Position numbers and translations under genes: made by a program
Source of the DNA: an uncultured Collinsella sp.
GTDB lineage: Bacteria; Actinomycetota; Coriobacteriia; Coriobacteriales; Coriobacteriaceae
Reading direction: 5' to 3'
Assembly (NCBI GenBank): GCA_902470895.1
Contig: CABRID010000013.1
Coordinates: 1 to 26,329, forward strand
Length of the DNA: 26,329 bases
Part shown: positions 7,466-14,655 of the stretch, in pieces
How the letters are laid out: every line of letters starts with the position of its first letter
How positions within the stretch are numbered: position 1 is the stretch's first letter
Notes under the pieces: model-generated
What the model was told of the DNA's origin: nothing
Databases searched by the model: none
Seen by the model: only the letters and a program-made list of their open reading frames with translations

Positions 7466-7577
7466 GCGTGCCTGGCTGTTTAGTTCGCTGCTCGGGCAGT
7501 CCTGCGCAAGACGGAAAGCACATTAAGTGCTTTCCTTTGCGTGCGGAACTCGCGACGAACTAAACAGCCAGGCACGC
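7466..7577 (+). repeat. Diverged long hairpin element, copy D (thrB leader)
   Basis: GCGTGCCTGGCTGTTTAGTT (start of the left arm 7466-7487) is matched in full by the right arm 7556-7577, 22 bp in all. An inner stem pairs GGAAAGCAC with GTGCTTTCC and CGCAA with TTGCG, around an ATTAA loop. The loop strands contain CTCGGGCA and TGCGGAA, close to the CTCGGACA and TGCGGAA of copies A and B read on the strand of their gene. The four-base stem of the other copies is not clear here. It lies in the 5' leader of thrB, ending just before the AGGAGG ribosome site, and in the opposite orientation to the genes. Confidence 0.65.
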
Positions 7578-7611
7578 TATGCACGTTCGTCATCATCCCG
7601 GTAGGTATCTG

Positions 7612-7644
7612 ATAAAAGAAGGTGCGCCGGCTTTCGCCGGCGCC
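7612..7644 (-). terminator. Intrinsic terminator of thrC
   Basis: Read on the minus strand, GGCGCCGGCG-AAAG-CCGGCGCACC is followed by TTCTTTTATC. It begins about 11 bases after the thrC stop codon. Confidence 0.85.
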
Positions 7645-7655
7645 TTATAAGGGGT

Positions 7656-9173
7656 TTAGTTGGTTGCTATCTTTTTTGCAGCCTGCTCTACGTAGCTGGC
7701 CATCTCATCGACGTCGCAGACGTCTTCGAAGCGGACGGGCTTGGACTCGAGTTCGGCGAGCTGGGCTGGGGCGACCGTGTTGGTTGCCTGCTCGAGCACG
7801 CGCATGGCCTCAAAGTCGTCCTCGGGAACGTCGAGGCCCAGGGCATCGCAGCAGGCGCGCGGGAACTTGTAGGGGCTGGCGGTCGAAAGCAGCACGCGGG
7901 CCTTGGCGCCCTCGGTGGGGGCGACCTGCTCAAAGACGTGATAGCCGCAAGCGGTGTGCGGGTCGATCACGTAGCCGTTGGCATCCCAGCAGCTCTTGAT
8001 GGCGGTGCGAACCTCGTCCTCGCTGGCCCAGCCGCAGCCAAATACGCTCTGGATCTTGGCCAGCAGCTCGGCAGGCACCTCGTAGCGACCGGTCTGGGCA
8101 AGCTGCTCCATAAGGCCGGCAACGAGCTCGCAGTCGCCGTCGGACAGGAAGTAGAGCATGCGCTCCAGATTAGAGCTAATAAGGATGTCCATCGACGGCG
8201 AAATGGTCGTGAAGAACGGACGGTTGCGGTCGTAGACGCCGGTGGTCAGGAAGTCAGCGAGCACGTTGTTCTTGTCGCTGGCCACGACGAGTTTGGCGAC
8301 GGGCAGACCCATGCGCTTGGCGTAGTAGCCGGCCAGGATATCGCCAAAGTTGCCGGTCGGTACGCAGAACTCCACGGCATCGCCGGCCTCGATGGCGCCG
8401 GCGCGCAGCAGCTGCGCATAGGCGGCAAAGTAGTAGACGACCTGCGGCACCAGGCGGCCGACGTTGATGGAGTTGGCGCTCGAAAGCACGGTGCCGGCGG
8501 CCTCCAGGCGCTCGGCCAGCTCCTTATCGGCAAAGATGCGCTTGACGGCACTCTGGGCGTCGTCGAAGTTGCCGCGGATGCCGCAGACGGCGACGTTGCC
8601 GCCCTCCTGCGTGGACATCTGCAGATTCTGCACGCGGCTGACCTTGCCCTCGGGATAAAAGACGGTGATGCCCGTGCCCGGGGCGTCGGCAAAGCCGGCG
8701 AGTGCTGCCTTGCCTGTGTCGCCCGACGTGGCGGTGACGATCATGATGCGCTCGGCGCCGCCGTCCTTGGCGGAAGTGCGGGCCATCAAGCGGGGGAGCA
8801 TCTGCAGGGCGACGTCCTTGAAGGCGCTCGTGGGACCGCCAAAGAGCTCCATCACATAGGTCTGAGGGGCGTCAGCGCCCGGCGCAGCGTCGAGTTTGAC
8901 GAGCGGCGTAACCTCTTCACTCGCGAACGTGCCGCGGTATGCCTCGTCGACACACGCCGAAATTTCTTCGGCCGTGTAATCATTCAGTAACATTCCCAAC
9001 ACATCTTGAGCGATTTCAAAGTACGATTTATCTGCAAGCGAGCTGATATCGACCTGCTGGGTGCCGAGCTCGTCCGAGACAAACAAACCCCCGTCGGGAG
9101 CGATGCCGGTACGGATTGCCACCTTACTTGAGCACGATAAAGTGCGTCCTCGTGTACTATGATAAGTTCCCAT
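7656..9173 (-). CDS. thrC: Threonine synthase
   Basis: A 505-residue PLP enzyme that converts O-phosphohomoserine to threonine. It opens MGTYHSTRGR, as in class-typical ThrC with an N-terminal threonine synthase domain, and binds PLP through K119 in FGGPTSAFKD. The phosphate loop TSGDTGKAALAG lies at 149-160. Its length matches the longer ThrC class that takes no upstream regulatory domain. ATG 9173 is preceded by GAGGAG about nine bases upstream on the minus strand; the in-frame start at 9236 would add 21 residues not found in the family. A terminator follows the stop codon. It diverges from lysC across about 100 bases, which probably hold both promoters, though I cannot assign clear -35/-10 boxes. 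Confidence 0.95.
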   Translation of the reverse strand: MGTYHSTRGRTLSCSSKVAIRTGIAPDGGLFVSDELGTQQVDISSLADKSYFEIAQDVLGMLLNDYTAEEISACVDEAYRGTFASEEVTPLVKLDAAPGADAPQTYVMELFGGPTSAFKDVALQMLPRLMARTSAKDGGAERIMIVTATSGDTGKAALAGFADAPGTGITVFYPEGKVSRVQNLQMSTQEGGNVAVCGIRGNFDDAQSAVKRIFADKELAERLEAAGTVLSSANSINVGRLVPQVVYYFAAYAQLLRAGAIEAGDAVEFCVPTGNFGDILAGYYAKRMGLPVAKLVVASDKNNVLADFLTTGVYDRNRPFFTTISPSMDILISSNLERMLYFLSDGDCELVAGLMEQLAQTGRYEVPAELLAKIQSVFGCGWASEDEVRTAIKSCWDANGYVIDPHTACGYHVFEQVAPTEGAKARVLLSTASPYKFPRACCDALGLDVPEDDFEAMRVLEQATNTVAPAQLAELESKPVRFEDVCDVDEMASYVEQAAKKIATN

Positions 9174-9277
9174 ATAACACTGCTCCTCGGATGCCTTGGT
9201 CCCAATCGGTGAAACCCATGGTATCAGAGCACGCAAAACAGGTTCGCAGAGGCTTTTAGAAAGGTAACCTCCAGCCC
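9174..9277. promoter_or_regulatory. Divergent thrC/lysC promoter region
   Basis: This 104-bp gap separates two divergent genes, so both promoters should lie here or inside the genes. I see no lysine riboswitch, T-box or leader peptide, each of which would need more room. No confident -35/-10 pair was found. Confidence 0.4.
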
Positions 9278-10666
9278 ATGATTAAGATTGCCAAGTTTGG
9301 CGGCTCGTCGGTCGCCGACGCCGAACACTTCAAAAAGATCAAGGCCATCGTCGATGCCGATCCGGCCCGCCGTTTTGTGGTGGTTTCCGCCTGCGGCCGC
9401 CGCTTTAAGGGCGACACCAAGGTGACCGACCTGCTCTATCTGGTTAACGCGCACGTTAAGTATCACGTGTCGTGCGAGGAACTACTTGAGGACATCGGCC
9501 AGCGCTATTTTGATATCGCTGACGAGCTGGGGCTCACCTATCCCATCCGTGAGGAGTTCGCGGCCTTTGCCGAGCGCGCCCGCTCGGGCGGCTACTCCAC
9601 CGAGGAGCTTGTGAGCCGTGGCGAGTACTTTACCGCCCGCCTGATGGCCGAGTACCTGGGCTTACCGTTCCTGGACGCCGCGACGGTTGTGGCGTTCCAT
9701 CACGACGGTACGCTCAGCATGAATCGCACCTCCGAGCTGGTGCAGGAGTACGGTCAGCAGGGCGGCTTTGTTATGCCCGGTTTCTACGGCGCGACGCGTG
9801 AGGGCCAGATCAAGCTGCTCGATCGTGGCGGCGGCGATATCTCGGGCTCGATCTTGGCTAAGTGCCTGGGTGCCGATCTGTACGAGAACTGGACCGACGT
9901 CTCGGGCTTCTATTCTGCCGATCCGCGTATTGTTCCCGAGGCTCAGCCCATTGCGCGCGTTACCTACGAGGAGCTGCGCGAGCTTTCGTACATGGGCGCA
10001 AGCGTCCTGCACGAGGAGGCTGTGTTCCCCGTGCGCGAGGCAGGCATTCCGCTGGTCATCAAGAACACCAATGCGCCGCAGGATCCCGGCACCATCATTA
10101 GCGAGACGGCCGACGAGGGCGAGGCAGAGCCCATCATTACCGGCGTGACCGGCAAGCGCGGTTTTGTCGCCATCAACGTGGCCCGCGACCGCACCAAGCC
10201 CCGCGTCGGCTTTATGCGCCGCGCGCTTTCGGTCTTCGAGCGCTATGACGTTTCCGTCGAGCATATGCCTACCGGCGTCGACCGCTTTGGCGCCGTGGTG
10301 CAGGAGCAGGACGTTCACGATTCACTGTACTCGCTTGTGGGCGACATTCAGCAGGAGGTTGAGCCGCTCGAGATCGAGGTTGTCGAGGGCTTGGCGCTCA
10401 TCGCGACCGTCGGCCGTAACCTGCGCGGCCGTGCCGGCATCTCGGGCCATCTGTTTGGCATGCTTGGCCAGGCCGGCGTGAGTGTGCGTATGATTTCGCA
10501 GAGCTGCGACGAGATCAACATCATCATTGGCGTGGAGGAGAAGGACTTCGACCTGGCGATTCGGACCATTTACCGTGCCTTCTCCGATGAGAACGGTATT
10601 GTGAAGGTCTCCGACCTGGAGGCTCCCGCGCCGGTTGATCCCGCTCTGGCCGCGCTCAAAAAGTAG
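9278..10666 (+). CDS. lysC: Aspartate kinase
   Basis: This 462-residue monofunctional aspartate kinase catalyses the first step of lysine, threonine, methionine and diaminopimelate synthesis. The opening MIKIAKFGGSSVADAEHF contains the ATP-binding KFGGSSV. The middle has LLDRGGGDISGSILAKCLGA and NWTDVSGFYSADPRIV, typical of the catalytic site. Two C-terminal ACT domains (from about residue 305) start near VAINVARDRTKPRVG and ALIATVGRNLRGRAGISGHL; they normally bind the feedback inhibitor, probably lysine or threonine. The ATG at 9278 has only an imperfect ribosome site (AGAAAGG about 14 bases upstream). Asd follows on the same strand after a gap holding two hairpins. Homoserine dehydrogenase is neither fused nor adjacent. 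Confidence 0.95.
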   Translation: MIKIAKFGGSSVADAEHFKKIKAIVDADPARRFVVVSACGRRFKGDTKVTDLLYLVNAHVKYHVSCEELLEDIGQRYFDIADELGLTYPIREEFAAFAERARSGGYSTEELVSRGEYFTARLMAEYLGLPFLDAATVVAFHHDGTLSMNRTSELVQEYGQQGGFVMPGFYGATREGQIKLLDRGGGDISGSILAKCLGADLYENWTDVSGFYSADPRIVPEAQPIARVTYEELRELSYMGASVLHEEAVFPVREAGIPLVIKNTNAPQDPGTIISETADEGEAEPIITGVTGKRGFVAINVARDRTKPRVGFMRRALSVFERYDVSVEHMPTGVDRFGAVVQEQDVHDSLYSLVGDIQQEVEPLEIEVVEGLALIATVGRNLRGRAGISGHLFGMLGQAGVSVRMISQSCDEINIIIGVEEKDFDLAIRTIYRAFSDENGIVKVSDLEAPAPVDPALAALKK

Positions 10667-10676
10667 CGACTGCTCG

Positions 10677-10708
10677 GTAGATTTTTGGGTCATGTCTTAA
10701 AAATCTAC
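10677..10708. repeat. 10-bp inverted repeat after lysC
   Basis: GTAGATTTTT (10677-10686) and AAAAATCTAC (10699-10708) are exact complements around a 12-base loop. It sits ten bases after the lysC stop codon and before a second, stronger hairpin. It may help to end the lysC transcript or be one of the small dispersed palindromes seen across the window. Confidence 0.6.
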
Positions 10709-10738
10709 GGCGGGGCGTTTCGTTTCGGTTTCGTTTCG

Positions 10739-10769
10739 ACGGGGCGGGTTTCGTGCCCGCCCCGTTCTT
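10739..10769 (+). terminator. Intrinsic terminator of lysC
   Basis: ACGGGGCGGG pairs with CCCGCCCCGT around a seven-base loop and runs into TTCTT. It leaves about 70 bases before the asd start, enough for a separate promoter (TATACA-like bases at 10771). Confidence 0.7.
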
Positions 10770-10839
10770 GTATACACTGGCAACAATAATCGGCCTGCTT
10801 GGCGTGCGGGCGATAGCCACAACCTTTAAAGGGGGAAGC

Positions 10840-11865
10840 ATGAAACAGTACACGGTTGCTATTTTGGGCGCGACGGGAGCCGTGGGCACCCAGATGCTTG
10901 AGTGCCTCAACGAGCAGGAGTTCCCGGTCGGCAAGCTCAAGCTGTTGGCAAGCGCACGCTCCGCGGGCAAGACCGTCGAGTTCCGCGGCGAGCAAATCGT
11001 GATCGAAGAGGCTTGCCCCGAGGCCTTTGAGGGCTGTGACATTGTGCTTGGCGCTGCCGGCGACGATATCGCCAAGGAATTGCTGCCCGAGGCCGTAAAG
11101 CGCGGCGCCGTCGTGGTCGACAACAGCCATGCCTTCCGCATGGATCCCGAGGTGCCGCTGGTCGTGCCCGAGATCAATGCCGACGACATCAGGTGGCATC
11201 ACGGCCTTATCGCCAACCCCAACTGCGCGACCATCATCGGCCTGGTTCCCACGTGGCCGCTGCATCAGCTTGCCGGCGTGAAGCGCATGATCGTCTCGAC
11301 GTATCAGGCGGCTTCTGGTGCCGGTGCTCCCGGTATGGCCGAGCTCGAAGCGCAGCTTGCTGCCCTGGGCCGTGGCGAGGAGATTCCCGAGCCGCGCGCA
11401 TTTGCCGCCCAGCTGGCGAGCAACCTGATTCCGCAGATTGGCGGCGTCAAGGAGGAGGGCTTTACCTCTGAGGAGATGAAGCTACAAAACGAGGGCCGTA
11501 AGATCATGCACCTGCCCGAGCTGCGCGTGAACTGCACCTGCGTGCGCGTGCCTGTGCTGCGCTCGCACTCCGAGAGCATTACGCTCGAGTTCGAGCGTGA
11601 CATTACGGTTGACGAGGCCCGTGTTGCGCTGGCTGCCGCTCCGGGCGTGAAGCTGGTTGACGACATGAGCGCCGAGGATGCGCACGACCGCTTCCCCATG
11701 CCGATGGATACGTCCGATCAGGACCTGATTTGGGTCGGTCGCGTGCGCCGCGACATCTCGAACCCGGAGGCCGCGCGTGGCATTACCTTCTGGTGCTGCG
11801 GTGACCAAATCCGTAAGGGCGCGGCAACCAACGCCGTCCAGATCGCTAAGCTGCTCTGCGAGTAG
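10840..11865 (+). CDS. asd: Aspartate-semialdehyde dehydrogenase
   Basis: A 341-residue enzyme that reduces aspartyl phosphate to aspartate semialdehyde, directly after aspartate kinase in the pathway. The NADP-binding loop is GATGAVG (10-16), and the catalytic cysteine is C129 in ANPNCATIIG. The conserved QAASGAGAPGM stretch and the VRVPVLRSHSESITLEF segment, which holds the active-site histidine, follow. ATG 10840 is preceded by GGGGGAA with good spacing; the longer in-frame opening from 10753 runs through the upstream terminator and is rejected. The hairpin element C starts 13 bases after the stop codon, with weak pairing that extends back into the last codons. Confidence 0.95.
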   Translation: MKQYTVAILGATGAVGTQMLECLNEQEFPVGKLKLLASARSAGKTVEFRGEQIVIEEACPEAFEGCDIVLGAAGDDIAKELLPEAVKRGAVVVDNSHAFRMDPEVPLVVPEINADDIRWHHGLIANPNCATIIGLVPTWPLHQLAGVKRMIVSTYQAASGAGAPGMAELEAQLAALGRGEEIPEPRAFAAQLASNLIPQIGGVKEEGFTSEEMKLQNEGRKIMHLPELRVNCTCVRVPVLRSHSESITLEFERDITVDEARVALAAAPGVKLVDDMSAEDAHDRFPMPMDTSDQDLIWVGRVRRDISNPEAARGITFWCCGDQIRKGAATNAVQIAKLLCE

Positions 11866-11877
11866 TGTGACCTGTCC

Positions 11878-12007
11878 GGCGGGGGCCGGGCTCAGTTTTC
11901 AGAACGTCCTCGACCATGTGTGGCGCCTTGTCCTGCTCCTTCGGAGCCGCGGACAAGGCGCCACACTGGTCTGCGGAGTGTTCTGAAAACTGAGCCCGGC
12001 CCCCGCC
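11878..12007 (+). repeat. Long hairpin element, copy C (3' of asd)
   Basis: The outer arms (11878-11905 and 11980-12007) are exact complements over 28 bp. Conserved loop strands are GTCCTC-GACC-AT (11906-11917) and GGTC-TGCGGA (within 11967-11979). The inner stem GTGTGGCGCCTTGTCC (11918-11933) pairs exactly with 11951-11966, and the tip is GCTCC-TTC-GGAGC. Compared with copies A and B the four-base stem changes from GGAC/GTCC to GACC/GGTC, a double compensatory change. It follows asd in the same orientation that A and B have to their genes. Confidence 0.85.
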
Positions 12008-12215
12008 TGCGGTGACGCTGCTGCAAGCGGCCTGCGATGGGGTCGTTGTTGGTTGAGGCCGCTGGGCTGATGTGGGGGCGCGTGGCTGTTGCGGGCCCTG
12101 GTCCCGGCGGCGGCCTCGGCGCTGCGCGCCTGCTGCCTTGGGTGACTTTGGGGTCGATTGGGGTTGTCTGCACAATTCGCGGTATTATGTTGCGGAGTTT
12201 TGAAAGGAGCCGCTG
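12008..12215. other. GC-rich intergenic region before ogt
   Basis: No supported gene is present. A weak promoter candidate for ogt is TTGTCT (12164-12169), a 16-bp spacer and TATGTT (12186-12191). Bases 12008-12030 form a degenerate mirror of the asd 3' end and belong to the outer fringe of element C. Confidence 0.4.
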
Positions 12216-12794
12216 GTGGTCACGACGACGTTTGCTTCGCCTTTGGGCGAAATCTTGCTTGCCGCTGATGGCCGCGGTCTGACGGGGCTTTGGTTTGAGG
12301 GACAGGAGCATTTTGGCTCCACGCTTCTCAAAGAAGATCCTGAACATGTTGAAGGCGCCGATGCAGTTTCTGGTGCTGGCGGCATGTCGTCGGTGAGTCC
12401 TGCAAATGGTGCGGCTTCTTCGGTGCTTGAGCGTTCGTGGGCTTGGCTGAATGCTTATTTTGCAGGGCAGGAACCTCGGTTTACGCCGCCGTTGCATTTG
12501 ATTGGCACGGCGTTTCAGCGTGAAGTTTGGTACGAGCTGCTTTCTATTCCGCGTGGCGAGGTCGCTACGTATGGCGAGATCGCCCAGCGTGTTGCGGCTC
12601 GACATCGTGTGCCGGGAAATGAGACACCCGTTGTGTCTCCCCGTGCCGTGGGGGCCGCGGTCGCTCGCAACCCTGTTTCGATTATTGTGCCATGCCATCG
12701 CGTGGTGGCGGCCGACGGCTCGCTTAACGGATATGCCGGCGGGCTTGATCGCAAGGAGTGGCTGCTTCGGCTTGAGGGCGCGTACGAGGAGTAA
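12216..12794 (+). CDS. ogt: Methylated-DNA-protein-cysteine methyltransferase
   Basis: This 192-residue suicide repair protein moves the methyl group of O6-methylguanine to its own cysteine, C160 in VPCHRVV. The DNA-binding helix region GTAFQREVWYELLSIPRGEVATYGEIA (97-123) is typical of Ogt/MGMT. There are two oddities: a Ser/Ala/Gly-rich low-complexity insert in the N-terminal domain (about 48-70), and a longer loop before the catalytic motif (HRVPGNETPVVSPRAV, 130-145). The GTG start at 12216 has AGGAG six bases upstream. It stands alone between hairpin element C and a tandem repeat array, and appears intact. GC content is a little lower than that of the amino-acid genes. Confidence 0.92.
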   Translation: MVTTTFASPLGEILLAADGRGLTGLWFEGQEHFGSTLLKEDPEHVEGADAVSGAGGMSSVSPANGAASSVLERSWAWLNAYFAGQEPRFTPPLHLIGTAFQREVWYELLSIPRGEVATYGEIAQRVAARHRVPGNETPVVSPRAVGAAVARNPVSIIVPCHRVVAADGSLNGYAGGLDRKEWLLRLEGAYEE

Positions 12795-12833
12795 CACTCG
12801 AGCGCTTTGCATAGCCAAGATGCCGTGAAAGAA

Positions 12834-12979
12834 CGGGACATGCTTTCCGAATGGAGGCTCAGACGGAAACTACGTCCCGAAATTCCGTTTTAAAGCGGGA
12901 TGCGCTTTCCGAATGGCGTTCCAAGCGGAAACCGTGTCCCGGAATACAGCCTCAGAGTGGGACACCGTTTCCGGCTGAG
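12834..12979. repeat. Tandem 62-bp palindromic repeat array
   Basis: Two and a half units repeat with a period of about 62. Each pairs CGGGACATGCTTTCCG-like bases with CGGAAAC-N3-GTCCCG. Unit 1 is 12834-12879, unit 2 is 12895-12941 and a half unit is 12958-12979. GCTTTCCGAATGG recurs at 12843 and 12904. The array lies between ogt and the broken Abi/ClC genes and may have provided homology for that rearrangement. Confidence 0.7.
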
Positions 12980-13575
12980 ACCACCTGCCTGGACATCGAT
13001 CTACGCCCGCTCCTGCAGGGCGTAGATGGACTTATCCATGTTGAACAGGTAAGCCACAACGCAGACAATAATGAACATCGGCAAGTTACCAAAGCCGAAG
13101 ACTTCGCAGCCAATAAGGATGGGTGCGAGCAGCGTATTGGTGGCGCTGCCAAAGACGGCTGCGTAGCCCAGTGCGGCGCAGAGCTCGACGGGCATGCCGA
13201 GTTGAGCCTCGTTATGGCGACATCTGGGTAACAGAAAGGCCCGCGTTCCTCAGAGGCAAGATAGGCAATTCTGCTTCTGAGGTAGATCTCAATTCTGCCG
13301 ACCGCACTGCCGACCGCATCAAACATTAACTGCCGGAGGGCTCGGTCAAATTCATACGTGTAGATGATGGTTTCGAATGTTGTGCCTTCGCGAAAGATGG
13401 TAATCCCGGACTTGCATTTGGTTTTGTAGGGAAACCAGTAGGCCGACAGTCTGTAGTGGTTGGCTTCGACCAAAGCTCGCTCGAGTTCGCTTTGATCAGA
13501 GCACTTAAGACCCTTGTTTTCTGTCAATAGTGCTATTTGTTCGTTGATGGATATCCGCGACTTCTGGTATTTCAT
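12952..13575 (-). pseudogene. Truncated Abi family (abortive infection) protein
   Basis: The frame encodes 207 residues but only the first 117 to 122 look genuine. They match the Abi_2 (AbiD/AbiF-like) N-terminal half: KSRISINEQIALLTENKGL, EANHYRLSAYWFPYK (38-51), TTFETIIYTYEFDRALRQLM (65-84) and VGRIEIYLRSRIAY (92-105). Full Abi_2 proteins are about 300 residues long. From about 13215-13230 downwards the reading is Ser/Pro/Arg-rich and out of frame with the ClC remnant that occupies the same DNA, so it is junk. ATG 13575 has GAGG five bases upstream and is a real start. Abi_2 proteins take part in phage defence by abortive infection or as toxin partners; this copy has probably lost that function. 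Confidence 0.75.
13001..13213 (-). pseudogene. C-terminal remnant of ClC chloride channel
   Basis: On the minus strand a frame ends at TAG (13001-13003) and reads NEAQLGMPVELCAALGYAAV and onwards through FGSATNTLLAPILIGCEVFGFG and a hydrophobic helix. This is the last part of a voltage-gated chloride channel family protein; GSATNTxLAP is typical of the ClC C-terminal region. Only about 70 residues remain where a whole channel needs 400 or more. Upstream of about 13213 the frame stops making sense and the other frame becomes an Abi protein, so the two genes were joined by a deletion or insertion. No start signal is present. It is non-functional as it stands. Confidence 0.75.
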
Positions 13576-13723
13576 TAAGCCTCTTGATAGAAAAAGAGCT
13601 GGAGTTGCGCATCGTTGAGAGGCTTTCCAGCTTTAGCAAAACAAACTTATAAGATGCGACGGGCCGCGTCAAGATAATTACCGGACGGCCTAGGAGGCGG
13701 CTGGTTGGCTGGCTTAAAACCTA
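13576..13723. other. Intergenic spacer
   Basis: It holds the Abi ribosome site and upstream region. No gene or clear repeat is seen. Confidence 0.4.
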
Positions 13724-13745
13724 GCGCGTGAAATGACGCTTCACG
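13724..13745 (-). terminator. Weak hairpin after GyrI-like gene
   Basis: GCGTGAA pairs with TTCACGC just after the stop codon on the minus strand, and GGTTTTAA follows. The U-run is short, so termination is only likely. Confidence 0.45.
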
Positions 13746-14384
13746 CTATTCAGCGCGCTTGATAGGATGACGAACCACAGTCTTAAGTTTCGCCGGTGCA
13801 CATTTGCGCGGATCGGAGAGATAGATTTCGTGATGGAAACGGGTGTCTGAGAAGTCGGGGACATAGCCCTGCTCGGTCGTGTATTCATTCATAGCGTTTA
13901 CGGTCGCCGGTTCGTTGTCGTAGGGCCCAGTGTGCATGCATTGAACGCAGAGACCCTCGTCAACTTTAAGCAGCTCGACGGCAGAAAAGTCCAGTTTCTT
14001 TTTGGCCGTGGCTTCCGCGACCGCCCAGTCAAAGTCATCCTGAGTGACGAAATCGGGCAGGCGGATGCACGAGATAAAGTTGAAATCGTCCTTGCGTACA
14101 TAATCGATGTCGCCGCTCGGGGAGTCTTGCCACCAGAAGCCCTCGAGCGGCGGTACCACAAAGTCGAAATAGCCCTCGATACTCCTTGAGCCTTTCTTTG
14201 ACATCTTGACGGTATAGGCGATGCCGTAAAGCAGCGGCAGGGCATTTTGATACTCGCCACCTTCGGTATTTGGGTCGCCCTTTCCGCGAACGGCAACGTA
14301 GCTCATAGGCGGGACAGTTACGATACTCGGCTTGCTCGCAGGTCCGTAGAGCTCCTTGCATTCCTTCTTAAAGTCGAACGCCAT
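13746..14384 (-). CDS. GyrI-like small-molecule-binding domain protein
   Basis: A 212-residue stand-alone protein of the GyrI-like/SOUL-BRE1 binding fold. It opens MAFDFKKECKELYGPASKPS and has VTVPPMSYVAVRGKGDPN (23-40), the common first strand of this family, and then a VVPPLEGFWW segment, DDFNFISCIRLPDFV and YDNEPATVNAMNEYTTEQGY (155-174). Unlike AraC-type regulators with this domain it has no DNA-binding part. Members bind hydrophobic or cationic compounds; some hydrolyse cyclopropanoid toxins, but that activity cannot be read from the sequence. ATG 14384 is preceded by AAAGGCGGCC. The gene is divergent from the ABC transporter, with a 270-bp gap that contains one flanking repeat. Confidence 0.8.
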   Translation of the reverse strand: MAFDFKKECKELYGPASKPSIVTVPPMSYVAVRGKGDPNTEGGEYQNALPLLYGIAYTVKMSKKGSRSIEGYFDFVVPPLEGFWWQDSPSGDIDYVRKDDFNFISCIRLPDFVTQDDFDWAVAEATAKKKLDFSAVELLKVDEGLCVQCMHTGPYDNEPATVNAMNEYTTEQGYVPDFSDTRFHHEIYLSDPRKCAPAKLKTVVRHPIKRAE

Positions 14385-14655
14385 GTTGGCCGCCTTTCTG
14401 CGTATTGGCCTGCTTAGATAGCTGAATCATATCATAGAAACGAACAGCTGTTCGAATGATTTGGCTGACAGATTGAGATGCGTGCGTTGTGTTTGGCGGT
14501 CGGCCTGACCCCATCGATGATTTCTCTGCCTCCCCGGCGCCTCATCTATAGCTGCCGTTTCCCCATATAGAACCTGCCAAAATAAACCCGTCCCTTTTTA
14601 GTCGGTGCGAAATGGGTAATACTAAAGAGTTATCCGACCAGATGGGAACCGATCG
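14385..14655. promoter_or_regulatory. Divergent region between GyrI-like gene and ABC operon
   Basis: The region is AT-richer near 14410-14470 and contains the left copy of the flanking repeat (14571-14599). No confident promoter boxes were assigned. Confidence 0.35.
14571..14599 (-). repeat. Left flanking repeat of ABC operon
   Basis: Its reverse complement matches 18135-18163 at 27 of 29 positions (AAAAAGGGACGGGTTTATT, then TTGGCAGGTT). The two copies lie in inverted orientation just outside the ABC operon. Confidence 0.75.

Noticed and set aside
6487..7563. Long plus-strand frame (358 codons) across thrB
   Set aside because: It is the antisense shadow of thrB in GC-rich DNA, with Gly/Ala/His-rich content and no domain; it also starts inside hairpin A.
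7938..8990. Plus-strand frame of 350 codons across thrC
   Set aside because: Antisense shadow of thrC, without recognisable motifs or ribosome site.
9174..9277. Lysine riboswitch or T-box before lysC/thrC
   Set aside because: The gap is only about 100 bases and shows no conserved T-box or riboswitch core.
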